From Stenopsyche tienmushanensis (lineage: Eukaryota; Arthropoda; Insecta; Trichoptera; Stenopsychidae): a stretch of DNA of 64,000 nt. Each line of letters opens with the position of its first letter. Position 1 is the first letter of the stretch. A model generated the notes under the pieces. It was not told the DNA's origin. It saw only the letters and a list, made by a program, of their open reading frames with translations, and searched no databases. The stretch is taken from the NCBI GenBank assembly GCA_008973525.1, contig WACJ01000502.1, positions 434,001 through 498,000 on the forward strand, given 5' to 3'. Below, in pieces: positions 36,561-49,645 of the stretch. The position numbers and the translations under genes were made by a program.

Positions 36561-38000
36561 TTAATAAATCTTCAATACCATTAGCTATTAATGCGAGTAC
36601 TGCTGATTGCGAAGTGAAAAGTTCAATATCTACAGATTAATGATGCTATTATGTAGAATTTATAATATCCTTATTTTTTTCAAATAATGCATAATTATGA
36701 TTTTTAATCTGTTTTTCAAATTTATTTCATCGTGTGATATTTCTAATAATGAACATACTAAGTAGGTTTATTTAAAAAATAAGCATGATAAGTTTTGCTA
36801 AATCAAATCGAGATATGTCATATATTTTTGACTAGTTATTATGAATTTATAGATAAAAATTATTTTTTATTAAAGTAAATTCTATAATGAGATCTTGTTA
36901 AAAGGCTGCTAAAAACGCTGTAAATAACGCAAATAAGTAAAATACTTATACTAAATACTAATAATACTAAATATTATTTGAAGTATTGAATGATCTTTTT
37001 CAATTTATCAAAGAATTTTTTGACATTGTCAACATTTAACAAATTATTAATGGATCCATATTGGGTATTTAAATAAAAATAAATACCATTTATCACGAAA
37101 TTAATTGGTACGGAAGTTGTAAAGCTAGTTTCTGGCAGGCTGTATACATAACTTGGGCTTCTATCTCAAATCTGGTATAACTTGCATTTTAGGATACGTA
37201 ATGGAGCAAATGTGTGGGTAGGATGGGATAGATGAGTAATCTTATTTTCATATCATTGAATAATCATTTACATAGGGACTATTTTAAAATCGTAGTATGT
37301 TGGAAATGTATAAATGCAAATTATTTACACTGGTTTAATCCACAATGGCGATTCTCAGATTTACATGCCAATATATGAATAATATTAACAAACCATAGCG
37401 TTAATATTCGTCAAGATATACTTTTCAAAATGTATCAAGTCTTTTCATATGAAATGTCCGATTTTAGATTCGTTCGAAAATAAGCTATGATTTTATTTAA
37501 TTTTTATAAATTTGAACAAACATTACTTTTAACATCATTTAACAAAAAGGTTTATAATACTGTTTTTCTTTTATGAATGCTATTAATGTGAGATTTTCAG
37601 GTGAAATTAATATTAATAAAGAGCTATTAACCAGGCGCTAAGACTAAATACTTGCAAAGAACCAACATTGCAAGTGTAAAGTTGACGGAGTAAATAAGCT
37701 TAAATGATTACAGATAGTCTCTTCTTTGCTTAACAGATATCGAGTACTGTATGCTGATCACAAATGATTAGAATAATTAGACATTTCATATGAAACTATG
37801 GATAATAGATGTAATACTTTTAATTTTAATTATATTTTAAGCCTCTTTTCAGATTATTATATTTGGATGCATTTCTCTGAATGAAGTATTCATTGGATCC
37901 AACTGGGTGGTTATATATGTTATGTATAATACACGTGTGCATGTAAATTTGGTGGCGAAGCAATGTGCATGTAATGCATCAAAATAATGAAATATCCACG
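36561..38000. other. AT-rich spacer
   Basis: Nothing recognised. Confidence 0.45.
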
Positions 38001-38009
38001 AAGTACATT

Positions 38010-38490
38010 TAAAATGCATGCATTTTCATTCTGATGCAAAATATAATAGAAAGGGTGCTATCATACGGGGTGCAGATACGTATCTTCGGGTCCATGCACC
38101 TCCGGCGTTGCAGATTTGTGCTTTTCTGCAGCTCGCTCTTATCCGCCGACTTCAACATCTCGGCAACAATCTTTCTGAATTATGTATGACGCGTTTGCTG
38201 TTTTGCCTTTAAGCTATCGGGTTTTCTGGGTGCATCCGTGCGAGAGCTGTAATGCACTTCGAGCAATAATTGCATTCATTGTTCGCCACTGGCACGCCGA
38301 CACGCGATCACAATATTTCAGCCACCCTAATCGATTAATATATCCTTTGTTATCGGATAAAAGCTCCAAGCTCATATGAATTATTGTTCTCGGCATAAAG
38401 CTCCGCTCTGCGCAAGATGCCCCCGATAAAACCAAAATCTGATAGGGTGGACCTATATCAAGCACCACTGCACCCTGTATTGCCATAATC
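38010..38490. promoter_or_regulatory. GC-richer island, candidate regulatory DNA
   Basis: Contains AGATACGTATCT (38074-38085), a perfect 12-bp palindrome, CCTTTGTTATCGGATAAAAG near 38344 (HMG-box-like and GATA-like cores) and CTAATCGATTAAT near 38327. Overlapping short frames are not protein-like. Confidence 0.35.
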
Positions 38491-40485
38491 AGATTTAATT
38501 AACATTTTCTCAAACAACACGTATTATTAATTAATACTACACTAGCAAATTATTCATTATATTAATCAGCAACGTAATATTGTTATATGGTTCAAAGTCG
38601 ACGTATTCATGCTATAAAAAATCATGTACAACCATGTTTAATTATCGATTTGCCCTTTGACGACACAATCATTTTATGCTTGAAGCCTTAAGGCTTTATA
38701 GTGTAACCTTGAATTAAAGTCAAAACTCTGAATGGGATTTCCGTGAATATTTAATATCCATTCCTTCCGCGAAATATTTTCCGCTCAATCTTTTGAAGTC
38801 GTTCAAGGCAACTTGATAATTGAATTTCATGAAAAAATATTTTATACATTACGACATAATCAAACGGAACATTTTATTATAAAATTTGGATATATTTTTA
38901 ATGTTATCGCTGTTATATATATAAGAAAACAGAACTTGGTTTTTGCCGATCTGGCTCAAGATGCCTCATTGCGTTCGTCTGAACACGTTTCAGATCTGAG
39001 CTATGGGGTATTAAAATGCCATAAATCTTGCGAAAAAAATAAAACTAAAAGATTTAATCTAGTAATGTAGTCATTATCTTGATTAGACAATGTCAATTGG
39101 GGCGTGATTCAATTTATGTGATCCATTTTTTATGGATCAAATGGAAGGCTTTCATGGATGGATAAACCAATTTTAACATTCTAATAGGACCATATAAATA
39201 TTTTATTATGTCAACCTTTCTTTAAAAAGCATTTGTTAGAGACAAGAGGCATTTTTCTTGAATATTCAATGGACTTGTTAGCCGTTGATGAAATATATTA
39301 TACAAAAATACAAGATATGGCTACTAAATGACGAGTTTTTTGATGTAATTTAATTATAATGAAGACTATCGATTAACAGCCATACCACATTTTAATGCAT
39401 ATTGGAGTCATTTATAATATTTTTGAATTGTATATAGGCTGCGGAATTTTGATATGACTTGTTAAAAATGCATTTTAGATACCAAAAGAGATCCTAAAAA
39501 CAAATTAGATAGAATAATATATCTTATAAGGCAGCCTTATAATATATCTCATAAGTCGAGCTTAATTATTTTTTACATGTGGAGCTTAGCCTTAAGTCTG
39601 TAGCGTTGCCGTGTGGTAACTCAATAATTTATTCTTGTTGGAGGTTAATCTGTGAGAAATTGTTACTCTTAAAGCGTATTGATTTTATTTCAACATTGTG
39701 TTTTTAACTTATATTTATTTTTTAAGGAAAGTTTCGATGAGCTTACAATGCAGGAAAACGTCCATGTTATAAAATTTTACTATTTCCTTGCAAATCTCCT
39801 ACTATACAGAAACAGATTGTATTGAGAGTAAATAAAATGCTATGCAAAGGACCAATTTATATGGGATTGGACATCGCTTTATAACTTTTTATTGCTTTTC
39901 AAAAGTATTAAGTATACAAAAAACCTTAATATAAATGGATTTGTATGCAGAAATATTATATTTTTGTATAATGCATCATTTATGTTTTAAATCATACATA
40001 ATTTGCATACAGTTTTGAATTTAGTAAGGGTTTTTTATGATATAATATAGATATACATTTAATAAAAACTCTTTATATTATGATTATTATCATTTTATGT
40101 ACCGTTTTGTGTAAATCAATCTTAAGTAAAGTAAAATAAAAAAGCTTGATTAACCTAAATAAAATCTTATTATGGCTATAATAAATATTATCTTCATTGG
40201 CAAATTTTAAGATAAGCTAAAATATATCATAACATGAGATATTACCACAGATATATAGGAATTAACATAGAAAGATAGTAATGATTTATATTACACTACG
40301 ATTTATATTTATTTCTAACAACTCTACCATAAATTTCGGTTCCTGTATGTTAAGTTTTTAAATTTGTCATTTCAAATTTATTTTAACTTTGACGTCAACT
40401 TTATTAATATATGAATGTTTGTGCGTTTTTCAAAGTTAAAATGAAAATCCCGCATGCATTTTCCATGAATAACTGATTAGAAGTT
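38491..40485. other. AT-rich spacer
   Basis: Nothing recognised. An 85-codon frame at 38813-39070 has no known motif. Confidence 0.45.
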
Positions 40486-40489
40486 TTCC

Positions 40490-40860
40490 TGTTCGTGTCA
40501 CTTTACTGGTTGAGGGGTCCTCCCTTGTATCCCGGCGGGCCAGTACGCAGGAACATATATCAGGGGATTTATTTGATTAAAAAGGAGTGAAGAACGTTGG
40601 AAGAAGAACCCAGTATTATAACAGCCGCCAGTATAAATCTTGGCAACTTATTTTCTATGAACTACCCCGTCGAAGTAGGCACCTGTCTATGTAAAATATA
40701 CCAGCTATGAAATATGAACGATAACCCTCTGTTATATGAGCGCATACATTTGTGATTCGCACAGGTGCACGACGAATATTCTCTTCCAGATTCCTGTGAT
40801 TTATTCGCGGGAACTTTTCAAGGTGCTTTCATTCACATTATTTTTCAGTAGTTCGTGCAG
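40490..40860. promoter_or_regulatory. Weak GC-richer island
   Basis: Includes GTATCCCGGCGGGCCAGTAC near 40527. No open frame. Same pattern as the other islands, weaker. Confidence 0.2.
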
Positions 40861-41700
40861 CTCCAAACTATTTCAATATACTAAATATTCAATCCTGGAC
40901 GTTTGAATTAACTAGTTATTTATTACTAGGTCATGTTTATAAGCTCGTTAATTCAAACGTTGTGCATTGTAAGTAACCCTCCAACTTTCGACATTTATGC
41001 ATACATTTTCAGTTCATTCAAATGATCCTTGAAATGTCATAAAATACTACAAGTTGTAATATAAGGATCATGTTAGATTGTATTAAATCTTATACTTAAA
41101 CAATGTTTGAGTTGTTTTTCTCAAACAAATGTTCGAAATGTGGCTATTAAATAACGAGATTATTTTTCTTCTTTGTTTGAGATTATAGCAAGACTTAAAC
41201 ATGATTTTATAAAATTAAAAAAGTTATATGAATGCTAAGTTTGTTGAATAGAGAAGATGCTCAAGCATTAAGGGTTCTCAGATAAAAACTCCTTCAATGA
41301 GAACTAAATAAACAGATGCATTATTTTGTTGAAAGATATAATTATACTGGCATTTCTCATAAAATTTCCTAAGTTCATTACTATATTTTGGTGTCTATTT
41401 CAAAAAAGACCTTAAAAATAATATTTTTTAAATGAAAATTAGTCTTAACGTCCAAATTCGATATCAATAGTAAAAATTGATTAATGCCTTAACCTTTTCG
41501 CACAGAAATAACATGAACAAGCTCATCTAATATAATTTTATTTTTGTTCTAGGGTGTAAAGTATTGTATGCGATATGCATATCTTTCATGATGAATGATT
41601 AATCATGCTCGCTTTATAATGTATATATTATGTAAAACAATGATCTTTTTACAAATTTTTAATTTGTTGTTTATGTATAAACCATCAAAAGCATTGTAAT
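40861..41700. other. AT-rich spacer
   Basis: Nothing recognised. Confidence 0.45.
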
Positions 41701-41704
41701 GAAC

Positions 41705-41930
41705 ATCTTCGCCGTAAAAGGCAACCCGATAAATTATTCAGGCTTAATCCTTGGGCACGTGTCAAAATTAGGACAGGTGAGATGATGAGAGGATTATGTG
41801 GTAGATCGAGCCTGGTGATTCGAGCTCTTCAAGTTTCACCTGGGTAACATTTCGTGATGGTCATATTTCAAATTTTACCTTTTCGGGACCCTCTGGCGTG
41901 CACGGATTAATAAAAGATTAACCCTTAACT
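41705..41930. promoter_or_regulatory. GC-richer island with E-box and Otx-like motifs
   Basis: GGCTTAATCCTTGG and GAGGATTATG carry TAATCC/GGATTA cores as bound by Otx/Bicoid-type homeodomains. CACGTG, CAGGTG and CACCTG E-boxes occur within about 80 bp. No open frame. Confidence 0.35.
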
Positions 41931-43600
41931 GCAATTTCGCTGAACAAACGAATTTTAAATTAATTTAAAAGTGTAAAGAACATGAATCCATGTATATTAT
42001 TTAAAATAAACTTAAATGATTGCAGTGTTTTGGCTTACAGATAGAGCGTTCAATTATTTTCCTATCTCAGCTTGAAATAAAGTAACGGATGAGTTAATAC
42101 TATTCATATTCATATTGCGATATAGTTGTACAAGTTATGAACATAATTTAGTTTTAAATCATTTATAACTATTAGAGTGACTACATGTCAGATGAACTCG
42201 AATGTGGATGTTTAAAAAAATGTTTATTTTTGATAAAAATCAATTAGATTTAGAATTATTCTATTAGCGCTAATAGAATAATATATTTCTTTCTAGTATA
42301 ATGTGAAAATTAGAAGAAAGATTTTGATCCAAGATATGATTTCAATATATAGGAATAGGATAGGATATTATACATTGAAGACTAGACATATCTATAATTT
42401 CTAAAACATTATTGAAAACGTCATTAGATGTGGATGTACCCTGGGTCGATGAAGAACTTTAGCAATCAGAAACACCATAAAAAAGACTTGTTTCATCAGA
42501 TTTTTTTATTTTAGAAAGATTATTTTTGAAGAGTGTTATGTTCTTGCATGACAATACAGCATTCCAAAATTCTGTTTGCAATTAATCTAAAGTGGGTTAC
42601 AAAAACTAAATGATCCATCATGTAATGCAGATCTTGCTTCTTGATATTTTATAAACAAATCCTATAGGGAGACAATTTTTGCATCACGAAGAAGTGAAGA
42701 AAGCATTGGGGAATTAGTTTTATATAAAAGTTTTCTTTCGGAAGTTATTAAACGAAAGCGAAGAAAAAATATTTATAAGAAAATACATTGCATCTTTCTT
42801 TCGAAAGTATATACATATTATAACATTTATTACATACGTTTTTATTACTTAAGCAAGCCATTTATTGTAAATATTACAATTTTATAGATCAAATGATTTT
42901 CGTAAATTGAAATAAAGTCAAAAATGAAGGAATAATTCGTATAAAAAATCCAGAGCTCAGATGATCGAAATCTTATAAATAATTAATAAATGTTTCTATC
43001 TATAACATTTTAATATAGGATATTTTCAGCTTTTTTGTTTAAAATTTCCCATAAATAATAAGTCGTTATTCACATTAATCAAATGATATAATTCTCAATA
43101 TGTAAAATTAGCGACTTTTATTCGTTATTCTAATTTTATGGCGCATTTTAGCGCTTACATAATATTCTATAAAAGCGATTGATTACGTGTTTTTTGTTCA
43201 ATATCGAATAAATTGGAAAGTTTCCACATTATATTTAGTTTACACTTGTTTATTGCCTTTAGTTAGATATGTTATTTTGGTGTTTGTATTCATAAATATT
43301 CTAATGTGTTTGTAGAACTGTCTGGGTAAATGTTTATGGGCAAATAAATAAACTTTAATCGTTTTATCGACTTGCCAAAACAGTAGAGTCCCATAACGAC
43401 TAGTTCACATGGAATCGACCAATATATAATATCTATCAGTTATTATATAATAAATAAGACATATTTTGATTTATTTTATGGGTTGAAATTCATCGTTATT
43501 GTCTTTGTGATAGGAATTTTTCGATGAATGTTGTTATAAATTCTAGTACGTTTTGTAAAGAGCGTTGAAAAATATATTTTAATACTACATATAAACTTCC
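41931..43600. other. AT-rich spacer
   Basis: Nothing recognised except the perfect palindrome listed separately. Confidence 0.45.
42255..42282. repeat. Perfect 28-bp palindrome
   Basis: ATTATTCTATTAGC is followed directly by its exact reverse complement, GCTAATAGAATAAT, with no spacer. It could extrude as a cruciform or bind a symmetric dimer. No flanking target duplication or element end was seen. Confidence 0.9.
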
Positions 43601-44240
43601 CCCAATCGAACATCCTCGTCGCGTAATTACACAGATAAGGGTGAGTTTCTCGACGGCGAACGGAAAAAAACATGTATTTTGAGATGATTGTCACTTTTTG
43701 TTGATTCCTTGTAACGATCAGCTACTTCAGGATCTTTCGCCGCGGACGATAAAAACAAGGAGGAACATGCTAGTGGGTGGAAAAAAAAACACTTCATTTA
43801 TCAGATCTTCTCGGTTTCTCTCGTTCCCCTAGTTTCGGACGTTTGCCGGGAACTTTTGTCAGCCAGAAAAATGTATCCAATTAGGCCGGTTGATGGTGGT
43901 TTCGCAGCGGACCATTACTTTCGAGGCACTAACCAAATTACCCCCATCAGAGTGGCTGAGGGGGGTGGAGGCCTAGCAGGCCGGATTATTAAAAATATAT
44001 TGCGTGTTCTCCTTGACGGCTTTCGTGGGGCGGAGGCTTACTCTAATGGGGTATGTACCAGCTTAAGTTTAGCACTGGCATCTTCCTTGCTCGAGGAGCT
44101 CATCCTGTAGAATCCTTGCATATTGCAAGACAACCGGAGATTAAAATGCCTTAGGCACTTTTTGCACCGCACATGCGACAACACGAATTTCAGACATGCA
44201 AATTTCGTGTCGTAACCCATCTAGATATGACTAGAGAATC
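43601..44240. promoter_or_regulatory. GC-richer island, candidate regulatory DNA
   Basis: Strong rise in G+C with GGGGGGTGGAGGCCTAGCAG near 43960. An 84-codon frame is open at 43856-44110, but its translation is glycine-rich and matches nothing known to me. Confidence 0.3.
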
Positions 44241-45195
44241 GGCTTGAGCTCCTAACAACTACGTCTTATGGAGTTAAAAGCGAGCTGACGACAGCTTATA
44301 GTACAATTTTGTATAACGTAAAATGTTTCAACCTCACCTTGGATTATTAAATTCTTACGAAAACTTTTTTTAAAGGACCCAGTTTTTTCTTCTTATTAAA
44401 ATCTACATTTTCTTCATAAGATTCGATAACTTGTGCCATATTTCTTGTAGAAAAAAATGTCAATGCTATATTCTTTAACATCCGATGAAGAACCGATGAA
44501 GATTTCCTCTTTCAGAAACATTCAAATGACTTCTCTAGTCGACCATAATATGATTAATAACACTAAAGTATCATTCTATAGAATATCATATCTAATGTTT
44601 AATAGTTCCTCTTGGAAAGTTCGGTAAAATTTTCGGTAAAAAGGACTTTATATCCAGTCATACATCTTTAAGTTCATCAATGTGGTTATTGAATCTTTAA
44701 ATTTCCTCTGGAGTTATATCATCTTTTATAGAAATATTTACATATCAAAACCTCCACCGTCTACTATGAAATCTTAAACGCTTGCTAATGGGCGGTAGAG
44801 ATCAGGTTGTTTACCACAACTTTAAATTCTGGCCGACAAGTTCTAAATATCGTTTTAATGGCACTGATAAACTTAAGGGGACTGAGGAATTATAAAATGG
44901 TAATTTGAGAAGTAATTTTCATGGATTTATTTCTTTTTATGTCTTAAAAAAGCTACGCAGAGAAAAATATACATTAAGTAAATAAATCATATTTAGATGA
45001 AGGAAAAATGCATCAATAATTTAAAGTAGTAGTCATATAAAAGAGATGATTGTCTCAGATTATGATTTTAACCGGGTCTAAAGAATGTAGCATAAGTTTA
45101 TCATTTTAAAATAAATGGATAGTTCTTAAAATCAGAAGCAGATCGTTGAAAAATCCACGGAGAAATTATTTCAGAAATTCATATTTCCACAGTTC
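44241..45195. other. AT-rich spacer
   Basis: Nothing recognised. Confidence 0.45.
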
Positions 45196-45199
45196 ATAA

Positions 45200-45492
45200 T
45201 ATAAGAAAAAAAAATTAATGCTCAATAAAGTGAACTGTAAAAGTATTTTGATGCTGGATGAACTATCCTCAAGTAACAAAAAAGGGTCAACTAAAAATGT
45301 TCATTGTTGTCAAGACAAAGAATTCTTTTCTTGCATCAATTCATAATTGGAAACGAAAAGTGGCTCTTCTACGACAGTACAAGGCGGAAAATGTGGTTCT
45401 TTTCGATTCAAACTTTCATTTCAATCCCAAAGCCATGGTTAACGATTCGAAAAGTGCATTTAATGGAATGTAAGCAGAATAATTCATTCTGA
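45200..45492 (+). pseudogene. Mariner transposase fragment with altered first catalytic residue
   Basis: One frame (45304-45492) reads LHQFIIGNEKWLFYDSTRRK, then KPWLTIRKVHLME. This is the mariner core block around (V/I)(V/I)TGDEKW...YD...R, with the first catalytic aspartate of GDEKW replaced by asparagine. Upstream in another frame, LMNYPQVTKK at about the same place as mariner's WVPHEL segment supports the assignment. The second and third catalytic motifs are missing. Inactive fragment; no terminal repeats seen. Confidence 0.65.
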
Positions 45493-47200
45493 CTAGTTAA
45501 TACTGTTATTACAATGGCTCATTGTCTAAAATTTAAAAGTTAAAGCTAGGCGTAGAGGAATAAACGTTAAATCATAACTTATTTTAAGAGGTTCTTTAAC
45601 AATTCTATATTCATTGATCATCACCTATTTGGATTTAACATTTAACCGTTGGGATATTAGGTAGTTACAGGAGTATTAAAGCTAATAAAAGAACTCAAGA
45701 ACTCAAGAACTCAAAAGAACGAAATTGTGCATTAAATCTTAATTATTTTAATTGCATAAATATGCCATAAGCAATCCATCTATGTTGCATAAATCAGCCT
45801 AAATCATTTGATTTTTTAAAAATTATTTAAAATTTCATATTGATTTACGAAATAATCGATAAATAGTAGGTTGTTCGTTCTAATAATCTGTTGAACTGAC
45901 AAAATATTATTTTAGTAATTCATTGCAGCGTTATATCATTTCAAGAATATGGTTTATTGCATATAATCATCATATAAAAATCGCAAGCAATCCATGATCT
46001 AAAAAACATTTTAAATATCTTGTTAAAGGTTGATTTTCATATGCAAATCATTAAATAAGTCGTTAAACTTGAAGAGTTACCAGTTTACCAGGATCAGGTT
46101 TAAGAAAATACTTTTTTTATGTTTAAGAAGTTTTCGTTAAATTTGTTTACAAAATTTGTTCAAATTGGCCAAATTGTATATGCCTTATTCATGTACAGAC
46201 CTTACTATGCATTCAATGTTGAAATACTTTGATACGTGAGTTTTATTTAGGAATGCTGTAACTGTAGCTTAACTTTTTTCCCCTTTTTTAATTGATGTAT
46301 GATATTTTTCAGATGTTAATTAATTATAATAGGCAAACGTAACTGATATAGACCTTTTCCGCACAAAATAACGAGCTACAAACGAAGAAGCGAAAAATAA
46401 TTGTTCCATAAATTCTTGACAGGATTATAGTTGATGCTATCATTGTGCGACATTTTGGCATATTTTGACAGTCAGAAATGATATAATTAAAATAATATTA
46501 TTATGGTCCTATTTTTTTGTATTTCTATGCTTTTAAGAATTATTATAATTGCAAGAGAGTATACTCCTATTTTATTGCACGTCAATAGTTATCGCGATCC
46601 CGGGTCCAGAGTAAAAGAGGGGGCAACCCTTGTTGTAACCGGTCATAAAATTTTATACCCTGTAAATTTAATGTAGCATGCAGTATTACACAAAACAAGA
46701 TTTTGTGAACTTTTTGGCCGTAAAATTAGCTGTCTGATTTGTAAATATGCAATTCTGTGCACGTAAAGATGAATTCACCATGGAAGAGAGCAAATTGGAC
46801 GATGTCGAGGATTTTTTATGGTAATTTTGCATTCGTTTTAAAACCACTTTATGGTGTATACTGCCGTTTAATTCATAATGATGTACTTTATACGTAAACC
46901 GCATAAAATAAACAATTTATAGATTGTATAATGTGTTTATCATGCTATTATCAATTAGAGTAGATCATTGTATTCATGGTACGCAAAGGCGTGCTCATGT
47001 GGTAGCGGACAGAAGATCAACAATCGTGACGTTGGAGCATATTTTGTTACATTTTAAATAAATTGAAATATAAAATAAGCGATGTAAGGTTGAAAATAGC
47101 TCATTTGAAGGCAAATCGTGTACATTTATTCGTTAGCACGCCTTGAAGGCTATTGCTAATTTGTTGGAGCGTGCTTAAGCTAAATTTTCTATAGGCTGAA
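45493..47200. other. AT-rich spacer
   Basis: No gene recognised; short GC-richer patch near 46590-46650 (GCGATCCCGGGTCCAGAG). Confidence 0.4.
45690..45716. repeat. AGAACTCA microsatellite
   Basis: Three tandem AGAACTCA units followed by a partial fourth. Confidence 0.8.
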
Positions 47201-47204
47201 ATTA

Positions 47205-47570
47205 AGTTGGTGAATTATACCGAGACCACTTTGCAGAGTAGGCATATTAGGAACATGTCACCATGCCACAATAGTAACCAGGCAGTAACCCCGGTCATGA
47301 TAATGAGCGGATATAGCTTAACTATTAACATAACAGGCCCGCGGGGAATCCGTATTAACATACCGGGAGGACGCTCCTGTGACAACGGACCAACAGGATG
47401 AGTCCTTCTAGTGCTTACGTTTCTCAATTGCCATAGGCACTCCTCAAGTCAATTTGGTATTTAGCCAACTTTCAAGTGTAAACATACCTTACCCTCATGC
47501 ATGCGTAGATATCAGCCCTTAACCTGGATCTCAACGGGAGGCAAATGAGGGTGGTGTATATCTTTTAATT
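47205..47570. promoter_or_regulatory. GC-richer island, candidate regulatory DNA
   Basis: Balanced composition with CAGGCCCGCGGGGAATCCG near 47333. The two opposing frames of 64 and 70 codons are shadows of each other. Confidence 0.25.
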
Positions 47571-48781
47571 AGCTGCGTTACTCGAGCTCATAAAAAATGA
47601 TTACTTAACTAAGCACAATATCTTGACCTTTCGTAGAATATGCATGGTAGTGTTATGTATATAATCCCACGCTCTTCTTTAAAGGTTGTAGCTGAAAATT
47701 ATTATCCATTATGTGCTAATATGAAAGAAACACCAGTGACTCTTAAAAGCCAACTTATAATATTAAATTATTATTTAAGTGAAATGCTTATATAAACATG
47801 AAAATATTTAGCTTATACCCTTTAAGAACTAGACTAAAATTTAGGATGAATTATATTCAACAAACAATAATTTTTCAATAAGTTTGCATTCTGTGAGAAT
47901 AACCAGAGCTAAAGAAGAACCATAGATTTCTTTCCTTGATATAAGAATTTGGGGTAGAAAATTGAGTCATACAAGTTACGTTCAAATACATTTTAGATTT
48001 TCAGCATTTTAGCTCAGACTTTCAATGTGCTTTATCGCTTAAGAGCTTTTCCGCAATGCAAAATATTTTGTTTAATACATATATAAATATTTGAATTTAT
48101 TTTACTCTACTATATAAATGTATAAAATAAATACTATAAGAAAAAATAGGTCATATATTCAAATTGTTTTATTAATATTTTTCTTTAAGGAATTGTTAAA
48201 TAAATATTCTTAAATTAATAAGAACAATTTGATCTCATCTAAAACATGCTTCATACGTGTTATGTATAGTTCAGTAGATAATTTAAATTTCAGCAGTAGC
48301 TCTCATGTTTATTGAGTTTGTAGACTATTGGCTTGGATGTTGGACTTGAAACTCAATCAGCTTAAATGTATGTGTTGTTATCGATCGCATTTTTCGATAT
48401 ATAAATGCTTCACAAGCCATATTAAGTAGTTAAAAAATACTCTAAAAATGCTTTTATAAATTTTTTGATACAAATAGCATTTAAATGTTCATGACTTAAA
48501 TAATTCATAAGAGATCACGATTATAGCGAGCAATGTAATAAAAAACAATTATAATGAGTATTATAAATATACATATTTCACGGTTATAATGGTGATGTGA
48601 AGTTATAAGCAAATATAGGAAATTGATTAATGATATATTTCAAAAATGAAGACATATTTGATGGCGCAATATTTATAAGTTGATCTTAAGTTGAAACTGA
48701 ATGTAAAAGATATTTAATTTTACTTAATTGATTTTACATACCAATTTCCCCAAAAGAGTCTCAAAAATGTTATTATAATTA
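47571..48781. other. AT-rich spacer
   Basis: Nothing recognised. Confidence 0.45.
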
Positions 48782-48783
48782 TA

Positions 48784-48950
48784 CAGAGTATTTTGCACAT
48801 GGTTTTGCAAAGAAATCCAGTGGTGTCAGGTCTGAAGATCGTGCAAGTCACGGAATAGGGCACGCCCCCAAGCAAAAAAATCCAGTGGTGTTTGGACTGG
48901 TCACTGTGCGAGCCACGGAATAGGGCTGCCAAAATAATTAATTTACACAA
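48784..48950 (-). repeat. Tandem 65-bp units derived from a transposase catalytic motif
   Basis: Two units with a 65-bp period; ACACCACTGGATTT recurs. In the right frame the unit encodes WLA..P..TPLDFFAWG, the surroundings of the third catalytic aspartate in Tc/mariner-type transposases of the SPDLTPLDFFLWG type. Because 65 is not a multiple of three, successive units fall in different frames, so this is a DNA repeat and no longer a protein. Confidence 0.7.
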
Positions 48951-49239
48951 CAGAGATGCCCACAAAAGAAATCCTAATTGAAGGAATAAGCCCCATATTT
49001 GTAAATATCTGTCGCTACTTTTGAATTTTTTGAACCATTTTTGGCATTTTCGAATATTTAATATGTTGTCATATGTATCAAAGATGCTCTGGGTAGCCAA
49101 GTAAAAAATTGAAAAGTAAGACAAGCAACAGAACTTCAAAATGACACCAACCCTGACGTATTCAGTTGACGGCAACCCGAAGTAAACTGACGGCAAAGAC
49201 ACAACCAATAAAAATGACATTTCTTTCCGCTTTATCTAA
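48951..49239 (-). pseudogene. Mariner 5' fragment inside the composite element
   Basis: From the terminus at 49239 (TTAGATAAAGCGGAAAGAAA when read inwards, next to TA) the sequence matches the beginning of the 56010-57274 mariner. The frame shows QSIFDTYDNILNIRKCQKWF followed by KKFKSSDRYL, the helix-turn-helix region, where the complete copy has QSICDKNGNIFNILKCHRWF. The start codon region is deleted, and after the helix-turn-helix the fragment is cut and joined to the 65-bp repeat. Confidence 0.75.
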
Positions 49240-49475
49240 TATGTAGCATATCGTTGGAAAGAGTATAAACTGGAAATATTTTTAGCACTAAAACAAGTTC
49301 AAAATAGTTGTTAGTTTTTTGTTTAGTGAATTTAGAAGTTGACATTTCTCATTCGTTGGCACATTTTTTGTGACTTTGGAAGCTCAGAACTATTTTTTTA
49401 AACCAATTACATAAAACAATAATTTATTCAAATTAAATATATAATTCAAAATACAAAAACAGTTATTTCGTGCTA

Positions 49476-49563
49476 TTACAACCACAAATAAAAAAGTTAT
49501 GACGGTTTAAAGGTGAAATTTTGGGTATTTTTTAAAAATGTTCGACAACCCTAGCACTTAGGA
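49476..49563 (-). repeat. Untranslated module shared with the derivative at 52.3 kb
   Basis: Read on the minus strand: GTGCTAGGGTTGTCGA, then AAAATTTCACCTTTAAACCG, TCATAACTTTTTTATTTGTG and GTTGTAA. The plus strand at 52308-52399 has the same order (AGTGTTAGGGTTGTCGA and so on). In both loci it lies between the terminus and the motif repeats. Confidence 0.75.
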
Positions 49564-49645
49564 TATAGGGTTTATATGTAAAAAGTAGCAAAATACCCTT
49601 CTAATGCCTAAAATATTTGTCGATCCTTGTGCAAAACATTCTGTA

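Larger units (their letters stand above)
48784..49643 (-). mobile_element. 860-bp composite non-autonomous Tc/mariner-type element
   Basis: The left end reads CAGAGTATTTTGCACATGG and the right end, read inwards, CAGAATGTTTTGCACAAGG: 16 of 19 positions agree. Both are flanked by TA, the target duplication of Tc/mariner elements. Read on the minus strand it holds, in order, the right terminus, an untranslated module shared with 52308-52399, about 230 bp of AT-rich filler, a mariner 5' fragment with its own terminal repeat, two units of a 65-bp transposase-motif repeat, and the other terminus. A 166-codon frame (48720-49220) runs across the mariner/repeat junction. No functional transposase is encoded. 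Confidence 0.75.

Noticed and set aside
48720..49220. 166-codon protein gene
   Set aside because: The frame crosses the junction of a mariner fragment, a tandem DNA repeat and flanking DNA, including untranslated terminal sequence.
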